From assembly GCA_965215995.1 (NCBI GenBank), contig OZ244128.1, forward strand, positions 3,658,001 through 3,722,000: DNA of 64,000 nucleotides. Reading direction: 5' to 3'. Position 1 is the stretch's first letter, and each line of letters starts with the position of its first letter. Made by a program: the position numbers and the translations under genes. The stretch comes from SZUA-309 sp965215995 (lineage in GTDB: Bacteria; Pseudomonadota; Gammaproteobacteria; Pseudomonadales; Azotimanducaceae). Positions 1 to 8,425 of the stretch are shown piece after piece. The notes under the pieces were generated by a model, which saw only the letters and a program-made list of their open reading frames with translations, did not search any database and was not told the DNA's origin.

Positions 1-1151
1 TGCCGTTTGCCGGATCTGAGCTCGTTCTCGTCGATGGTGTCTGCAATCATCGAACCCGCCAGTATCGTCAGGGTGACGGCGATGAACACGATGAAGATGG
101 TGTAGGCGACCAGAATGGGCAGCAAGGCCGGATGACCGTTCGGTGGCATCACGCCGAGCAGACGGAGAATGATGGGTGCTGGTCCGATCAGGATCACGAA
201 CAGCACGCAGACCATAGCTGCCGACTGTTTATCGGTCCGGGTAGAGAAAGCTGGCGTGATGGCGAATGCGAGCAGCACGCCAGCCAGCGCGCCGTAGACG
301 GTCAAGGCGATCTGCGCCGCGCTCAGTTCCCAGAAATAGGTGTTCACGTAGAGGTTCATCACATCGGTGAATCCTGTCGCCAGTGTGATCGTGAGAATGG
401 TCAGCACGAGAATCACGTAGTTCCGGCTGGTGAAAGCGCCTTTCAGATCGCGAAAGAACTGCCGCAAGGTGAAGCGCACCGGGTCCGGTGCGTGCAGGCG
501 GGGAATGAGATAGTGGGTGCCGATCGCACAGGTGAGGATGGCGGTGATGATCACGGCAGCGCCGGTCAGGGCATAGGCTCCATAAGCCCCCGGGTCGAGC
601 CGACCATCGCCCAGATCGGTTTCGGCGAAGAAATACAGAAAGCCCAGCTGGGCCATGGCAACGCCACCCAGCCAGCCAAACAGCGTGCGAAAACTCAGGA
701 TGGACGTGCGTTCGTCATAGATCGGCGTCATCTCCGGGACCAGCGAATTGCTCGGCACCAGGTAGAAAGTCATGGAGAAGCGCACGCCCACCGCGAAGGT
801 CAGCATCCAGGCAAAAAGTCCTGCCTGGCTCATATCCCCCGGCGGATGGAAGAGCAACACGAAGCAGGCAGCCATTGGTAGAGCAGCCGCATACATGAAC
901 GGGTGGCGCCGTCCCCAGCGGGTGCGGACGTTGTCGGAGAAGCTGCCGATCAGCGGATCGGTGATTGCGTCGATGATCAGGGCGACGAGTATCGCAGTGC
1001 CTGCCAGAGATCCGGACAACCCTGCCACCTGCGTGTAGAAGAACAGCAGGAACATGTTGAACGTGGTGTTCTTAACCCCATCGGCGACTGAACCCGCGCC
1101 GAACAGTATGCGTGTTCTGAGCGGTACGGCCTGGGTTGTCTCCGCGGTCAA
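1..1151 (-). CDS. GPH-family (MFS_2, MelB-like) sugar/cation symporter, 3' end outside window
   Basis: Reading the minus strand gives about 383 residues without a stop, ending in the window edge at ...DENELRSGKR. The N-terminal part has the GPH signature DAITDPLIGSFSDN followed by RTRWGRRHPF, then a series of hydrophobic helices, so this is an inner-membrane cation-coupled glycoside, pentoside or hexuronide symporter; the substrate is not readable. No in-frame ATG or GTG lies between the preceding gene's stop and the conserved start of the fold; the best candidate is TTG at 1151, so the start is uncertain. It sits 123 bp downstream of the penicillin acylase on the same strand and may be co-transcribed. 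Confidence 0.8.
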   Translation of the reverse strand, partial: MTAETTQAVPLRTRILFGAGSVADGVKNTTFNMFLLFFYTQVAGLSGSLAGTAILVALIIDAITDPLIGSFSDNVRTRWGRRHPFMYAAALPMAACFVLLFHPPGDMSQAGLFAWMLTFAVGVRFSMTFYLVPSNSLVPEMTPIYDERTSILSFRTLFGWLGGVAMAQLGFLYFFAETDLGDGRLDPGAYGAYALTGAAVIITAILTCAIGTHYLIPRLHAPDPVRFTLRQFFRDLKGAFTSRNYVILVLTILTITLATGFTDVMNLYVNTYFWELSAAQIALTVYGALAGVLLAFAITPAFSTRTDKQSAAMVCVLFVILIGPAPIILRLLGVMPPNGHPALLPILVAYTIFIVFIAVTLTILAGSMIADTIDENELRSGKR

Positions 1152-1273
1152 GACCGGGGCGCCTGGTCGAAGGGCTTCACCTTCCGCGCGTACGGTGAAG
1201 GCGGGTGGTCGTATACGATGACGTCCGCCAATTCTATGTCTCCCTTGAGATGCCGCGTGCTGCCTTGCTAAGC

Positions 1274-3532
1274 CTAGAGCCGCGGATTGAGCTCCACCCG
1301 GGAACTGATGTGGTCCTTGAGTTCTTCAGGCGTCCACCAGCTCGGCTTCAGGGTCCGCTCGCTGAAGACCGTTTCCGCCTGATCACGGTAGTGGGGCGAC
1401 TCCAGCCGGTCCGACTGCCCTACCGGCAGATAGATCCAGCTCTGGATCGGCTGGGATAAGACGACGATCTGGGTTGATGTCTGGCCTCGATTGCCGTGCC
1501 GTTGAAAGTCATCGTCTGCCTCGGCATAACCCATGGATCGCAGAGTCGTGAGGCCAAGGTGGTCGCCACCACCACCGCCTACCGGCCAGCTCTGCTCGTC
1601 CCGACCTACGCGGAAGACCCGTCCCCAGGCCTCTGATGTGGAACCGAGCTCCGTCTGCATTCGCTCGATGCCGGTAACCCAGGACTCGGCCACCAGCGCC
1701 AGTTCCTGCTCGTCGAGCTCAATTGTTCTGGGTGCCCGTTGTTCGACGATGGCGTAGTGGTCGTCGACCTGAGCACGGATGGCAGGACCCCCTTCCATCT
1801 CGTGCAGCGTGCTGCGCCAGTAGTAGTACTTGAGGGCTGCCGTGCTGTCCTTTGCCAGTCGTCCGTCCCAGGCGAGCAGTTCCTCGAGGTCCGGTGAGTC
1901 CGGCGGGCTCGACAGACGGAGTACCTCAAGCCAGCGCTGGTAACCGAAGGGAGACACATCCACAGCATAGGCAAGAGCTTCTTCCACCGTAACGTCTGAG
2001 TCCGCTTGCAACAGCTCGATGGCTCTGGCGCCGCGCTGGTTCGTCCAGCCATCGAATGACTCGCCGTGATCGGCACTGGAGAACAGGTAGTCAGGTTGTG
2101 CCACCAGCGAGAACGGAGAGTCGGGAATCATGGCGTCCGGTGGAATGTTGCAATTCTGCAGGTAACCGGACTCCGGATTCAGCACCTGAAGATGATCGCT
2201 GGCGGGGTGTATGCCCTGCCACTCCGTAGCCGAGGTGCTGCCGTCCACCGGCCGGGACCAGTCGTATCCGGCAGGCCTGACCGGCACCCGTCCGGTTCTC
2301 TGGTAGTAGATGTTGCCACCGGTGTCCGCGACCATCACGTTCTGCGGAAACAGGGAAAGGGTCTCGCAGGCTGCCACGGCACCGCGATAGTCTTCTGCGA
2401 AGTTGAACGCTTCCCAGGCGCTGTTGCGATTGGTGCTGGCGTCGTAGGAGATTCTGGCCGCGTAAGCGATGTCATCCGTGCGGGCGACAATAGGACCGTG
2501 CGGGCTCGACTCCCACTGGTAGCCCTGAACGCTGCCATCGGGGAACTTGAGGCTTACCGCGTGGGTTTCGATCTCACGCCAGTCATCATCGTAGCGGTAG
2601 CGGCTGGGATTGTCCGGGTCGAGGGTGAGAGCGAACACGTCGGCGGTGTCCGGTCCGCCGGTGGTCATGGCCCAGGCGATATTGCCGTTGTGGCCGAGCC
2701 CGATGTATGGCGAACCGGCCAGGCCCACGCCGCTCCCTTCGAGTTCACCTGCATGGATGCGCATCTCCCAAAACCGGCTGGGTCCCCACCAGGATAAGTG
2801 CGGGTCGATCAGCAGGATCGCGTGGCCGTCCGCTGTGCGGCCAGGGCTGACAGCCCACTGGTTCGATCCGCGTTGAGTGATCAAGAAATCCGGATCAATG
2901 CCGCCCCGCTGCAGATCTCCGAGAGCCTCGTCGATGGACCAGTTGTAGAGAAACATGCGGCCGAACGCGTCAACCATCTCCGGCGTAACCGGCTGATCTC
3001 CCCACCAGTCGGGCACGTCTTCCGGATGGGCTGCATAGAAGTCGGTAATGCCATGCGCGAAGGCTGTGATTCGGGCGCGCTCCTGTTCGCTCATGGCAGC
3101 GACAGAGGCGGTTGCGTTCTGATAGTGCCCGAACATTCTCGCCAGCAGCGAGATCTGCACGCCGTCTTCCCCGGCAACCTCGGTGAACTCGCCCATGGCG
3201 AGTTTGAGATTCATCAGCAGCTGTTCTGGACGGTCCTCCGCCTGAGCCCAACCCTGTGCGTAGAGGCCGGCTTCAACCGTTGGCGCATAGATGTGCGGAA
3301 CCCCATAGGTGTCCCGGTATATGACGGTCTTGCCTGAGTCCTGGCCCGTCCCAGGCAGCTCGATCGATGGTGGGGCCACCGAGACCTGATTGGTACCACT
3401 CTCAGCCGCGGGATCTGGAGCGTCCGGCCGAGGCGAATCACAGCCGCCGAGGAACAGGGCGAAAACTCCACACCACCACAATGCACCCCTGCATCTCCCG
3501 TCTGTTCTCAATCTTCGCCGATGTCCCCGCAT
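1274..3532 (-). CDS. Penicillin acylase family Ntn-hydrolase, lipoprotein
   Basis: The 752-residue product hydrolyses an amide bond by the N-terminal nucleophile mechanism; family members act on beta-lactams, acyl-homoserine lactones or lipopeptides. A lipoprotein signal (lipobox LGGC, Cys31) places it on the periplasmic side of a membrane. The alpha chain (about 65-220) is followed by RGSNQWAVSPG, where Ser223 would become the beta-chain nucleophile after self-cleavage. The start was chosen because AGGAGG sits 6 nt before the ATG at 3532; a longer open frame to 3661 lacks such a site and is Arg-rich. It is divergent from the ABC exporter operon. The substrate cannot be deduced. Confidence 0.9.
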   Translation of the reverse strand: MRGHRRRLRTDGRCRGALWWCGVFALFLGGCDSPRPDAPDPAAESGTNQVSVAPPSIELPGTGQDSGKTVIYRDTYGVPHIYAPTVEAGLYAQGWAQAEDRPEQLLMNLKLAMGEFTEVAGEDGVQISLLARMFGHYQNATASVAAMSEQERARITAFAHGITDFYAAHPEDVPDWWGDQPVTPEMVDAFGRMFLYNWSIDEALGDLQRGGIDPDFLITQRGSNQWAVSPGRTADGHAILLIDPHLSWWGPSRFWEMRIHAGELEGSGVGLAGSPYIGLGHNGNIAWAMTTGGPDTADVFALTLDPDNPSRYRYDDDWREIETHAVSLKFPDGSVQGYQWESSPHGPIVARTDDIAYAARISYDASTNRNSAWEAFNFAEDYRGAVAACETLSLFPQNVMVADTGGNIYYQRTGRVPVRPAGYDWSRPVDGSTSATEWQGIHPASDHLQVLNPESGYLQNCNIPPDAMIPDSPFSLVAQPDYLFSSADHGESFDGWTNQRGARAIELLQADSDVTVEEALAYAVDVSPFGYQRWLEVLRLSSPPDSPDLEELLAWDGRLAKDSTAALKYYYWRSTLHEMEGGPAIRAQVDDHYAIVEQRAPRTIELDEQELALVAESWVTGIERMQTELGSTSEAWGRVFRVGRDEQSWPVGGGGGDHLGLTTLRSMGYAEADDDFQRHGNRGQTSTQIVVLSQPIQSWIYLPVGQSDRLESPHYRDQAETVFSERTLKPSWWTPEELKDHISSRVELNPRL

Positions 3533-3659
3533 GCACCACCTCCTATAAACCGAACGCTGCCATGTTACGACGCTCCTCGCTCGAGTTCGATTCGATCGAC
3601 GCTTGAGGGAGAAGCGCAGCCTGCATAGAATGCGCGGCCCTCCCGATCGGTGAGCCGGC

Positions 3660-4658
3660 ATGTCCGAGCCTTATATCGTCGTCCAGGACCTGGCGAAGCG
3701 ATTTCAAATCGCCGAGCGGGACCCAGGCCTCTGGGGTGCATTGAAAGGGATCGCCAATCGCCGCTACCGGTCTGTGGCAGCCCTGCACGGCGTGAGCTTC
3801 GAGATTGGCCGGGGTGAGCTCGTGGGCTACATCGGGCCAAACGGCGCCGGGAAGTCCACCACCATCAAGATCCTCTCCGGCATTCTGGTCCCTTCCAGTG
3901 GCCAGTGCAGCGTCGCGGGCCTCGTTCCCTGGAAGTCCCGGGTCGAGCACGTGGCCAGGATCGGTGTGGTGTTCGGACAGCGGACTCAACTCTGGTGGGA
4001 TCTGCCGGTGATCGAGTCCTTCGAGCTCCTGCGCGACATCTATCGGGTGCCAGAGGCGAAGTACGTTCGAGAGCGGGATGAGCTGGTGGCGTTGCTCGAT
4101 CTCGAGCCTCTGCTCGACGTGCCGGTCCGGCAGTTGAGTCTCGGTCAACGCATGCGGGCCGATCTGTCGGCTTCGTTGCTGCACGATCCGGACATTCTGT
4201 TCCTGGATGAGCCGACCATCGGCCTCGATGCCATCTCGAAGCTCGCCATGCGCAGCTTCATCAAGGAACGCAATGCCGAGCGGGGCACTACGGTGCTGCT
4301 CACCACCCACGACATGGACGATGTGGAAGCGCTCTGCAGCCGGGTGATGCTGATCAATCACGGCACCCTGTTGATGGATGGCACCGTTGCCGATCTGCGC
4401 TCGGATCGGCGCCGTGTGGTGGTGGACTTCGAGGTCGTGCCGGAGCTGGCGGCTGCGCATCAGAACAGAGTCGTCAGCAAGAACGGTGAGCAGGTGATAT
4501 TCGAGGTGGACAGCCGGGTGGGTGAGTTTGTCGCGGAGATAACCGCCAGCTATCCGGTGCACGACCTGACAGTCGGTCATCCGCCGATTGAAGAGACGGT
4601 GGCCGAGCTCTACAGGCAGAACCCCGGACAGGCGCTGGATGGGGCGGCAGATGAATAG
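3660..4658 (+). CDS. ABC-2 type exporter, ATP-binding subunit
   Basis: A 332-residue ATPase. Walker A GPNGAGKST is at 59-67, the signature LSLGQR at 159-164, Walker B ILFLDEP at 179-185, and a switch-loop His in LLTTHDMDD. The sequence type (long N-terminus RFQIAERDPGLWGALKGI and the FGQRTQLWWDLPVIESF segment) is that of the uncharacterised COG4586 ATPases, which are found with COG4587 and COG3694 permeases; exactly those two follow here. It would energise export of an unknown, probably hydrophobic, substrate across the inner membrane. The next gene overlaps its end by 8 nt, indicating a translationally coupled operon. Confidence 0.93.
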   Translation: MSEPYIVVQDLAKRFQIAERDPGLWGALKGIANRRYRSVAALHGVSFEIGRGELVGYIGPNGAGKSTTIKILSGILVPSSGQCSVAGLVPWKSRVEHVARIGVVFGQRTQLWWDLPVIESFELLRDIYRVPEAKYVRERDELVALLDLEPLLDVPVRQLSLGQRMRADLSASLLHDPDILFLDEPTIGLDAISKLAMRSFIKERNAERGTTVLLTTHDMDDVEALCSRVMLINHGTLLMDGTVADLRSDRRRVVVDFEVVPELAAAHQNRVVSKNGEQVIFEVDSRVGEFVAEITASYPVHDLTVGHPPIEETVAELYRQNPGQALDGAADE

Positions 4659-5472
4659 CCGAACCTTTCTCGCCATCGTCGCCGTACGCTGCAAGATGCT
4701 GCTGCAGTATCGTGCGGCCGCGCTGGCGGGCTTTGGCACCCAGCTGTTCTGGGGCTTCATCAAGGTGATGGTTTTCGTGGCGTTCTACGCATCTGCGGTT
4801 GCCGATCCGCCCATGACCTTCTCCCAGGTACTCGTTTACGTCTGGCTGGGCCAGGCTCTGCTGGCGCTGCTGCCCTGGAACGTGGATAAGGAAATCGCCG
4901 AGCAGATACGAAGCGGCGGCGTGGCCTACGAGCTGCTGCGGCCGGTAGATCTGTATGGCTTCTGGTTTGCCCGGACCCTGGCCTTCCGCCTGGCACCGAC
5001 GCTGCTTCGGATGGTGCCCATGCTCGTCTTCACTTACTTCATGATGCGCTGGGTGGGTCTTGGCGATTGGGCTTTGCCGGCACCGGACAGTGCGGCCAGC
5101 GGCTGGTTGTTCCTGCTCTCCGCTCTGGCGACTCTCGTGCTCTCAACCGCGGTGACCATGATTCTGCACATCAGCCTGATGTGGACGATCTCCGGGGAAG
5201 GATTCAACCGGATGATGCCCGGGGTGGTGCCGCTGTTTGCGGGCCTGATCGTGCCGCTACCCTTGTTCCCGGATTGGCTGCAGGGATTCCTTTACTGGCA
5301 GCCGATCAGAGGTCTGGCTGACGTACCGTTTCGAATTTACAGCGGCCACATTCCCGCTGATGCAGCGCTCCTCGAGATCGGCATGCAGCTTGGCTGGTCG
5401 GTGCTGTTGATTGGTTTCGGCGTGCTGCTGCTGACCCGGGCGCGGCGCAATCTGGTGGTGCAGGGTGGCTGA
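4651..5472 (+). CDS. ABC-2 type exporter, permease subunit (COG4587-like)
   Basis: A 273-residue membrane protein with about six hydrophobic segments, starting MNSRTFLAIVAVRCKMLLQYRAA, typical of ABC-2 family permeases with a short cytoplasmic amphipathic N-terminus. The ATG at 4651 overlaps the ATPase stop; an ATG 12 nt upstream (MGRQMNS) is possible. Its conserved loop (VDKEIAEQIRSGGVAYELLRPVDLYG, written here only as the pattern IRSGGVAYELLRP) is characteristic of this permease family, where it contacts the ATPase. It pairs with the next gene to form the membrane channel. Confidence 0.9.
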   Translation: MNSRTFLAIVAVRCKMLLQYRAAALAGFGTQLFWGFIKVMVFVAFYASAVADPPMTFSQVLVYVWLGQALLALLPWNVDKEIAEQIRSGGVAYELLRPVDLYGFWFARTLAFRLAPTLLRMVPMLVFTYFMMRWVGLGDWALPAPDSAASGWLFLLSALATLVLSTAVTMILHISLMWTISGEGFNRMMPGVVPLFAGLIVPLPLFPDWLQGFLYWQPIRGLADVPFRIYSGHIPADAALLEIGMQLGWSVLLIGFGVLLLTRARRNLVVQGG

Positions 5473-6316
5473 GCCGGTCGCGGCACGAATCAGCATGGGC
5501 GCGGCGGGTGGCCCCGGTGCGCTGTCGCTGTATGGACGATTTGTCAGCCAGTCGATCCGTGCGACGCTGCAGTATCGGCTGTCCTTTGTGCTGATGGCCG
5601 TTGGTCACTTTGTTACTTCCGTTGTAGAAGCCCTCGGCGTCTGGGCGCTGTTCGATCGCTTCGGCATGCTGGGTCAGTGGTCTCTGGCCGAAGTGGCACT
5701 GCTGTACGGTATGGTCAACGTGGCCTTTCCGATCAGCGAAGCGTTGGCTCGCGGCTTCGATGTGTTCGGTCAGGAGTTCGTGAAGACCGGCAATTTCGAC
5801 CGGGTGCTGCTCCGTCCACGCAGCACCGTGTTGCAGCTCGCTGGCTATGAGTTTCAGATACATCGGATCGGCCGACTGCTGCAGGGGCTGATCGTGCTCG
5901 GCATTGCCATGTGGCTGCTGCCGATCGAATGGACGGCGTGGCGCCTGGCTTTGTTGATCTTCACGATCCTCTCTGGCGTGGTGTTTTTCTATGCACTGTT
6001 CATCTTCCAGGCGGCCATGTCTTTCTGGACGGTCGAGTCGCTGGAGATCATGAACACGCTCACCTACGGCGGCGTGGAGACTGCACAGTACCCGCTGGCC
6101 ATCTACCAGCCGGGCTTCCGCCGCTTCTTCACCTTCGTGGTCCCCCTCGGCTGCATCAGCTACTTCCCGGCGGTGGCCATCCTCGGCATCGAAGATCCAC
6201 TGGGGAGCGAGCTGTGGATGCAGCTGGCGGCACCGCTTGCCGGCTATCTGTTCTTCGCGGTCTCCATCGTCGTCTGGCGTTTCGGCATATGCCACTACAC
6301 GTCCACCGGGAGCTGA
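5465..6316 (+). CDS. ABC-2 type exporter, second permease (COG3694-like)
   Basis: A 283-residue integral membrane protein, the third gene of the exporter operon. It has about six transmembrane segments and the motif FDRVLLRPRST, the counterpart of the RSGGVAYELLRP loop in the partner permease. GTG at 5465 overlaps the previous stop by 8 nt; an in-frame ATG at 5495 (MGAAGGPG) is a possible alternative. The heterodimeric permease plus one ATPase is the standard arrangement of this exporter family. No substrate-binding protein is present, consistent with export. Confidence 0.88.
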   Translation: MAEPVAARISMGAAGGPGALSLYGRFVSQSIRATLQYRLSFVLMAVGHFVTSVVEALGVWALFDRFGMLGQWSLAEVALLYGMVNVAFPISEALARGFDVFGQEFVKTGNFDRVLLRPRSTVLQLAGYEFQIHRIGRLLQGLIVLGIAMWLLPIEWTAWRLALLIFTILSGVVFFYALFIFQAAMSFWTVESLEIMNTLTYGGVETAQYPLAIYQPGFRRFFTFVVPLGCISYFPAVAILGIEDPLGSELWMQLAAPLAGYLFFAVSIVVWRFGICHYTSTGS

Positions 6317-6351
6317 GTTAGGCTCGTCCTTCTTCAAGGGGTGAGGGAATC

Positions 6352-7116
6352 ATGAGTCGATTCGTGAGCATTGCTGAGGCAAGGGCAGCGGATGGGCTGC
6401 GCATGGCCTGCCTGCGGCACATTCCAAGCCCCTGGCAGGAGGCAGCCAAAGGCATCTTCCATGTCAAAGGCCTCGACTGTCAGTATGCGGGTCAGGCCGA
6501 AGGGGACGTTGAAGAGGCCATCGCCGATTGGGCTGGAGACTCATCCGCGCCGGTGGTTGCGTACAGGAAGGAGCCACTGCGGACAGGCTGGGTGGAGATT
6601 CTCATGCTTGCCGAACGCCTGGCACCGCAGCCGCCACTGATCCCGGCGGACGCGGGTCAGCGCGCCAAGATGTTTGGGCTCGCTCACGAGATCTGCGGCG
6701 AAATGGGTGTTGGCTGGTGCATGCGGCTGCTGATACTCAAGGCGGGTATGGATCACAGTGATGAGACCAGTGTGGACTCGAGCGCGGCAGCCAGGCTGGC
6801 TGGAAAGTACGGGTTCAATCCTGCCCATGTCGCGGAGTCCGAGGATCGGGTAGTGGCTGTACTACGATTGCTGGACGAAACCTTGGCGGGCAGCGCGTAC
6901 TTTCTGGGTGACGAGCTTACGGCGCTCGACATCTACTGGGCGACCATGGCCAATCTGATCAGCCCGTTGGACGATGCGCGTTTGCCGATGCCGGAGTACA
7001 TGCGGGGCGTGTACACCAGCCGCAATAAGCGGGTGCTCGATGCTCTGACGCCGGCGCTCAAGACGCACCAGGAACGAATCTACGAACGGCACCTCGAGTT
7101 GCCGGTGCCGCTCTGA
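6352..7116 (+). CDS. Glutathione S-transferase family protein
   Basis: A 254-residue soluble protein preceded by AAGGGGTGAGGGA. The N-terminal half (to about residue 95) looks like a divergent thioredoxin-like GST domain ending in SSAPVVAYRKEPLRTGWVEILMLAERL, the glutathione-binding and helix-3 region. The C-terminal helical domain contains FLGDELTALDIYWATM, the GST N-capping/hydrophobic-staple motif. It would conjugate or reduce substrates with glutathione; the canonical N-terminal catalytic Ser/Tyr/Cys is not obvious. Position between an exporter and a nitronate-monooxygenase-like gene is compatible with detoxification, but co-transcription is not proven. Confidence 0.8.
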   Translation: MSRFVSIAEARAADGLRMACLRHIPSPWQEAAKGIFHVKGLDCQYAGQAEGDVEEAIADWAGDSSAPVVAYRKEPLRTGWVEILMLAERLAPQPPLIPADAGQRAKMFGLAHEICGEMGVGWCMRLLILKAGMDHSDETSVDSSAAARLAGKYGFNPAHVAESEDRVVAVLRLLDETLAGSAYFLGDELTALDIYWATMANLISPLDDARLPMPEYMRGVYTSRNKRVLDALTPALKTHQERIYERHLELPVPL

Positions 7117-7187
7117 GGCGCGGCGAGGTGCCGGAAGGTGCAGTTGAGGCGCGAATGGACACATACCTAATCCACTAAGGAAAACCA

Positions 7188-8123
7188 ATGCAGTTCTCGA
7201 ACCGAATCACTGATCTTCTTGGCGTGGAGGTGCCGCTCGTACAGGCACCCATGGGCTGGATTGCCCGCTCGCAGCTGGCTTCCGCCGTCTCTGAGGCGGG
7301 AGGTCTCGGCATCATCGAAACGTCGTCCGGCGAGCTGGATGCCGTTCGAGAAGAGATCAAGAAGATGCGCACACTCACCGACAAGCCGTTCGGTGTGAAC
7401 ATCGCGCAGGCGTTCGTTCGCGACCCGAACATCGTGAGCTTTGTGATCGATCAAGGGGTGAAATTCGTGACCACCTCTGCCGGAAATCCCGAGCGTTACA
7501 CAGAACAGCTCAAATCCGCGGGCCTCACCGTCTTCCACGTGGTGCCGAGTCTCGGCGCGGCCTTGAAGGCGGTGGAGTGCGGTGTGGATGGCCTTGTTGT
7601 CGAAGGCGGTGAGGGCGGCGGCTTCAAGAATCCGCGGGATGTTTCCACCATGGTGTTGTTGCCGCTGGTCCGCTCCAAGGTGGACGTGCCTATCATTGCC
7701 GCCGGTGGCTTTGTGGATGGCAAATCCATGGCCGCTGCCTTTGCGCTGGGTGCCGAGGGCGTGCAGATGGGCACACGCATGGTGTCCGCTGCCGAATCAC
7801 CCGTGCACGATAACTGGAAGAACGCCATCGTCGGCGCCAAGGAAACGGATACGGTGTTCCTGAACCGGGCGCACTCCCCGGCACTCCGAGCGCTGCGAAC
7901 CGAGAAGACCACCCGGCTGGAGATGGATATGGAAACCAACGCAATGACCGAATTCGGCACGGCGCTGGATCTGTACTTCGGCGGTGATATGGAAGCGAGC
8001 ATCGCACTCACCGGTCAGGTGGCGGGGCGGATCGATTCCGTCCGGCCAGTGGCGGAGATCATCGAGGAGGTGAAGGCGGAGTTCTTTGAGACGGTTGCGG
8101 CGATGAGCGAGAGATACCTGTAG
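7188..8123 (+). CDS. Nitronate monooxygenase / 2-nitropropane dioxygenase family protein lacking the usual His
   Basis: A 311-residue FMN-dependent TIM-barrel protein. QAPMGW (19-24) is the N-terminal flavin motif, AAGGFVDG (171-178) and GVQMGTRMVSAAES form the phosphate-binding strands. Members oxidise alkyl nitronates, or reduce enoyl-ACP in the FabK branch. The family motif GxExGGH reads GGEGGGF at 140-146 here, so the catalytic histidine is replaced by Phe; enzymatic activity may differ. RBS AAGGA lies just before the ATG. It stands alone, followed 11 nt later by a decayed acetyltransferase gene. Confidence 0.88.
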   Translation: MQFSNRITDLLGVEVPLVQAPMGWIARSQLASAVSEAGGLGIIETSSGELDAVREEIKKMRTLTDKPFGVNIAQAFVRDPNIVSFVIDQGVKFVTTSAGNPERYTEQLKSAGLTVFHVVPSLGAALKAVECGVDGLVVEGGEGGGFKNPRDVSTMVLLPLVRSKVDVPIIAAGGFVDGKSMAAAFALGAEGVQMGTRMVSAAESPVHDNWKNAIVGAKETDTVFLNRAHSPALRALRTEKTTRLEMDMETNAMTEFGTALDLYFGGDMEASIALTGQVAGRIDSVRPVAEIIEEVKAEFFETVAAMSERYL

Positions 8124-8134
8124 AGGGTTTACGC

Positions 8135-8425
8135 ATGTCCATGCCTGAATTGACAGCCGCCACTGCATAAGACCAGAATCAGCTGGTCGATACCTTGATG
8201 GTTGCCTTCGTCACCGATCCCTTTGCGCGTTACATGGGTCCGGATGCGACCCAATACCTGGCGGGTCGAGCGATGTTCTATCTGGAGCCGTCGAATCCCA
8301 GAAACCTGTCGATCTATGAGCGCCATGGCTTTGAGACGTTGGATGAGATCGGAATCGGCGACTGCCCGGTGATCACGCCGATGTTGAGACAGGCTCAACA
8401 AGATGCCAGCGCAATCTTCAGATGA
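8135..8425 (+). pseudogene. Degraded GNAT acetyltransferase
   Basis: An ATG at 8135 opens a frame that hits TAA at 8168-8170 after 11 codons and then continues open to TGA at 8425. After the stop the frame encodes a GNAT-like N-terminal helix (QLVDTLMVAFVTDPFARYMGP) fused directly to the family's C-terminal strand-helix (AMFYLEPSNPRNLSIYERHGFE). The central strands with the acetyl-CoA pyrophosphate loop (Q/RxxGxG/A) are missing, so the gene carries a nonsense codon and a large in-frame internal deletion. Its end overlaps the ATG of the methyltransferase. A short functional peptide starting at 8195 is possible but unlikely. Confidence 0.75.

Noticed and set aside
132..881. Plus-strand frame at the left edge
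   Set aside because: The minus strand encodes a GPH transporter with clear helices and motifs over the same bases; the plus frame is low-complexity His/Gln/Gly-rich.
3543..4763. Long minus-strand frame (over 400 codons) opposite the ABC ATPase and permease genes
   Set aside because: The opposite strand has intact Walker motifs and permease helices; the antisense product is His/Arg/Glu-rich with no recognisable domain, typical of GC-rich antisense frames.
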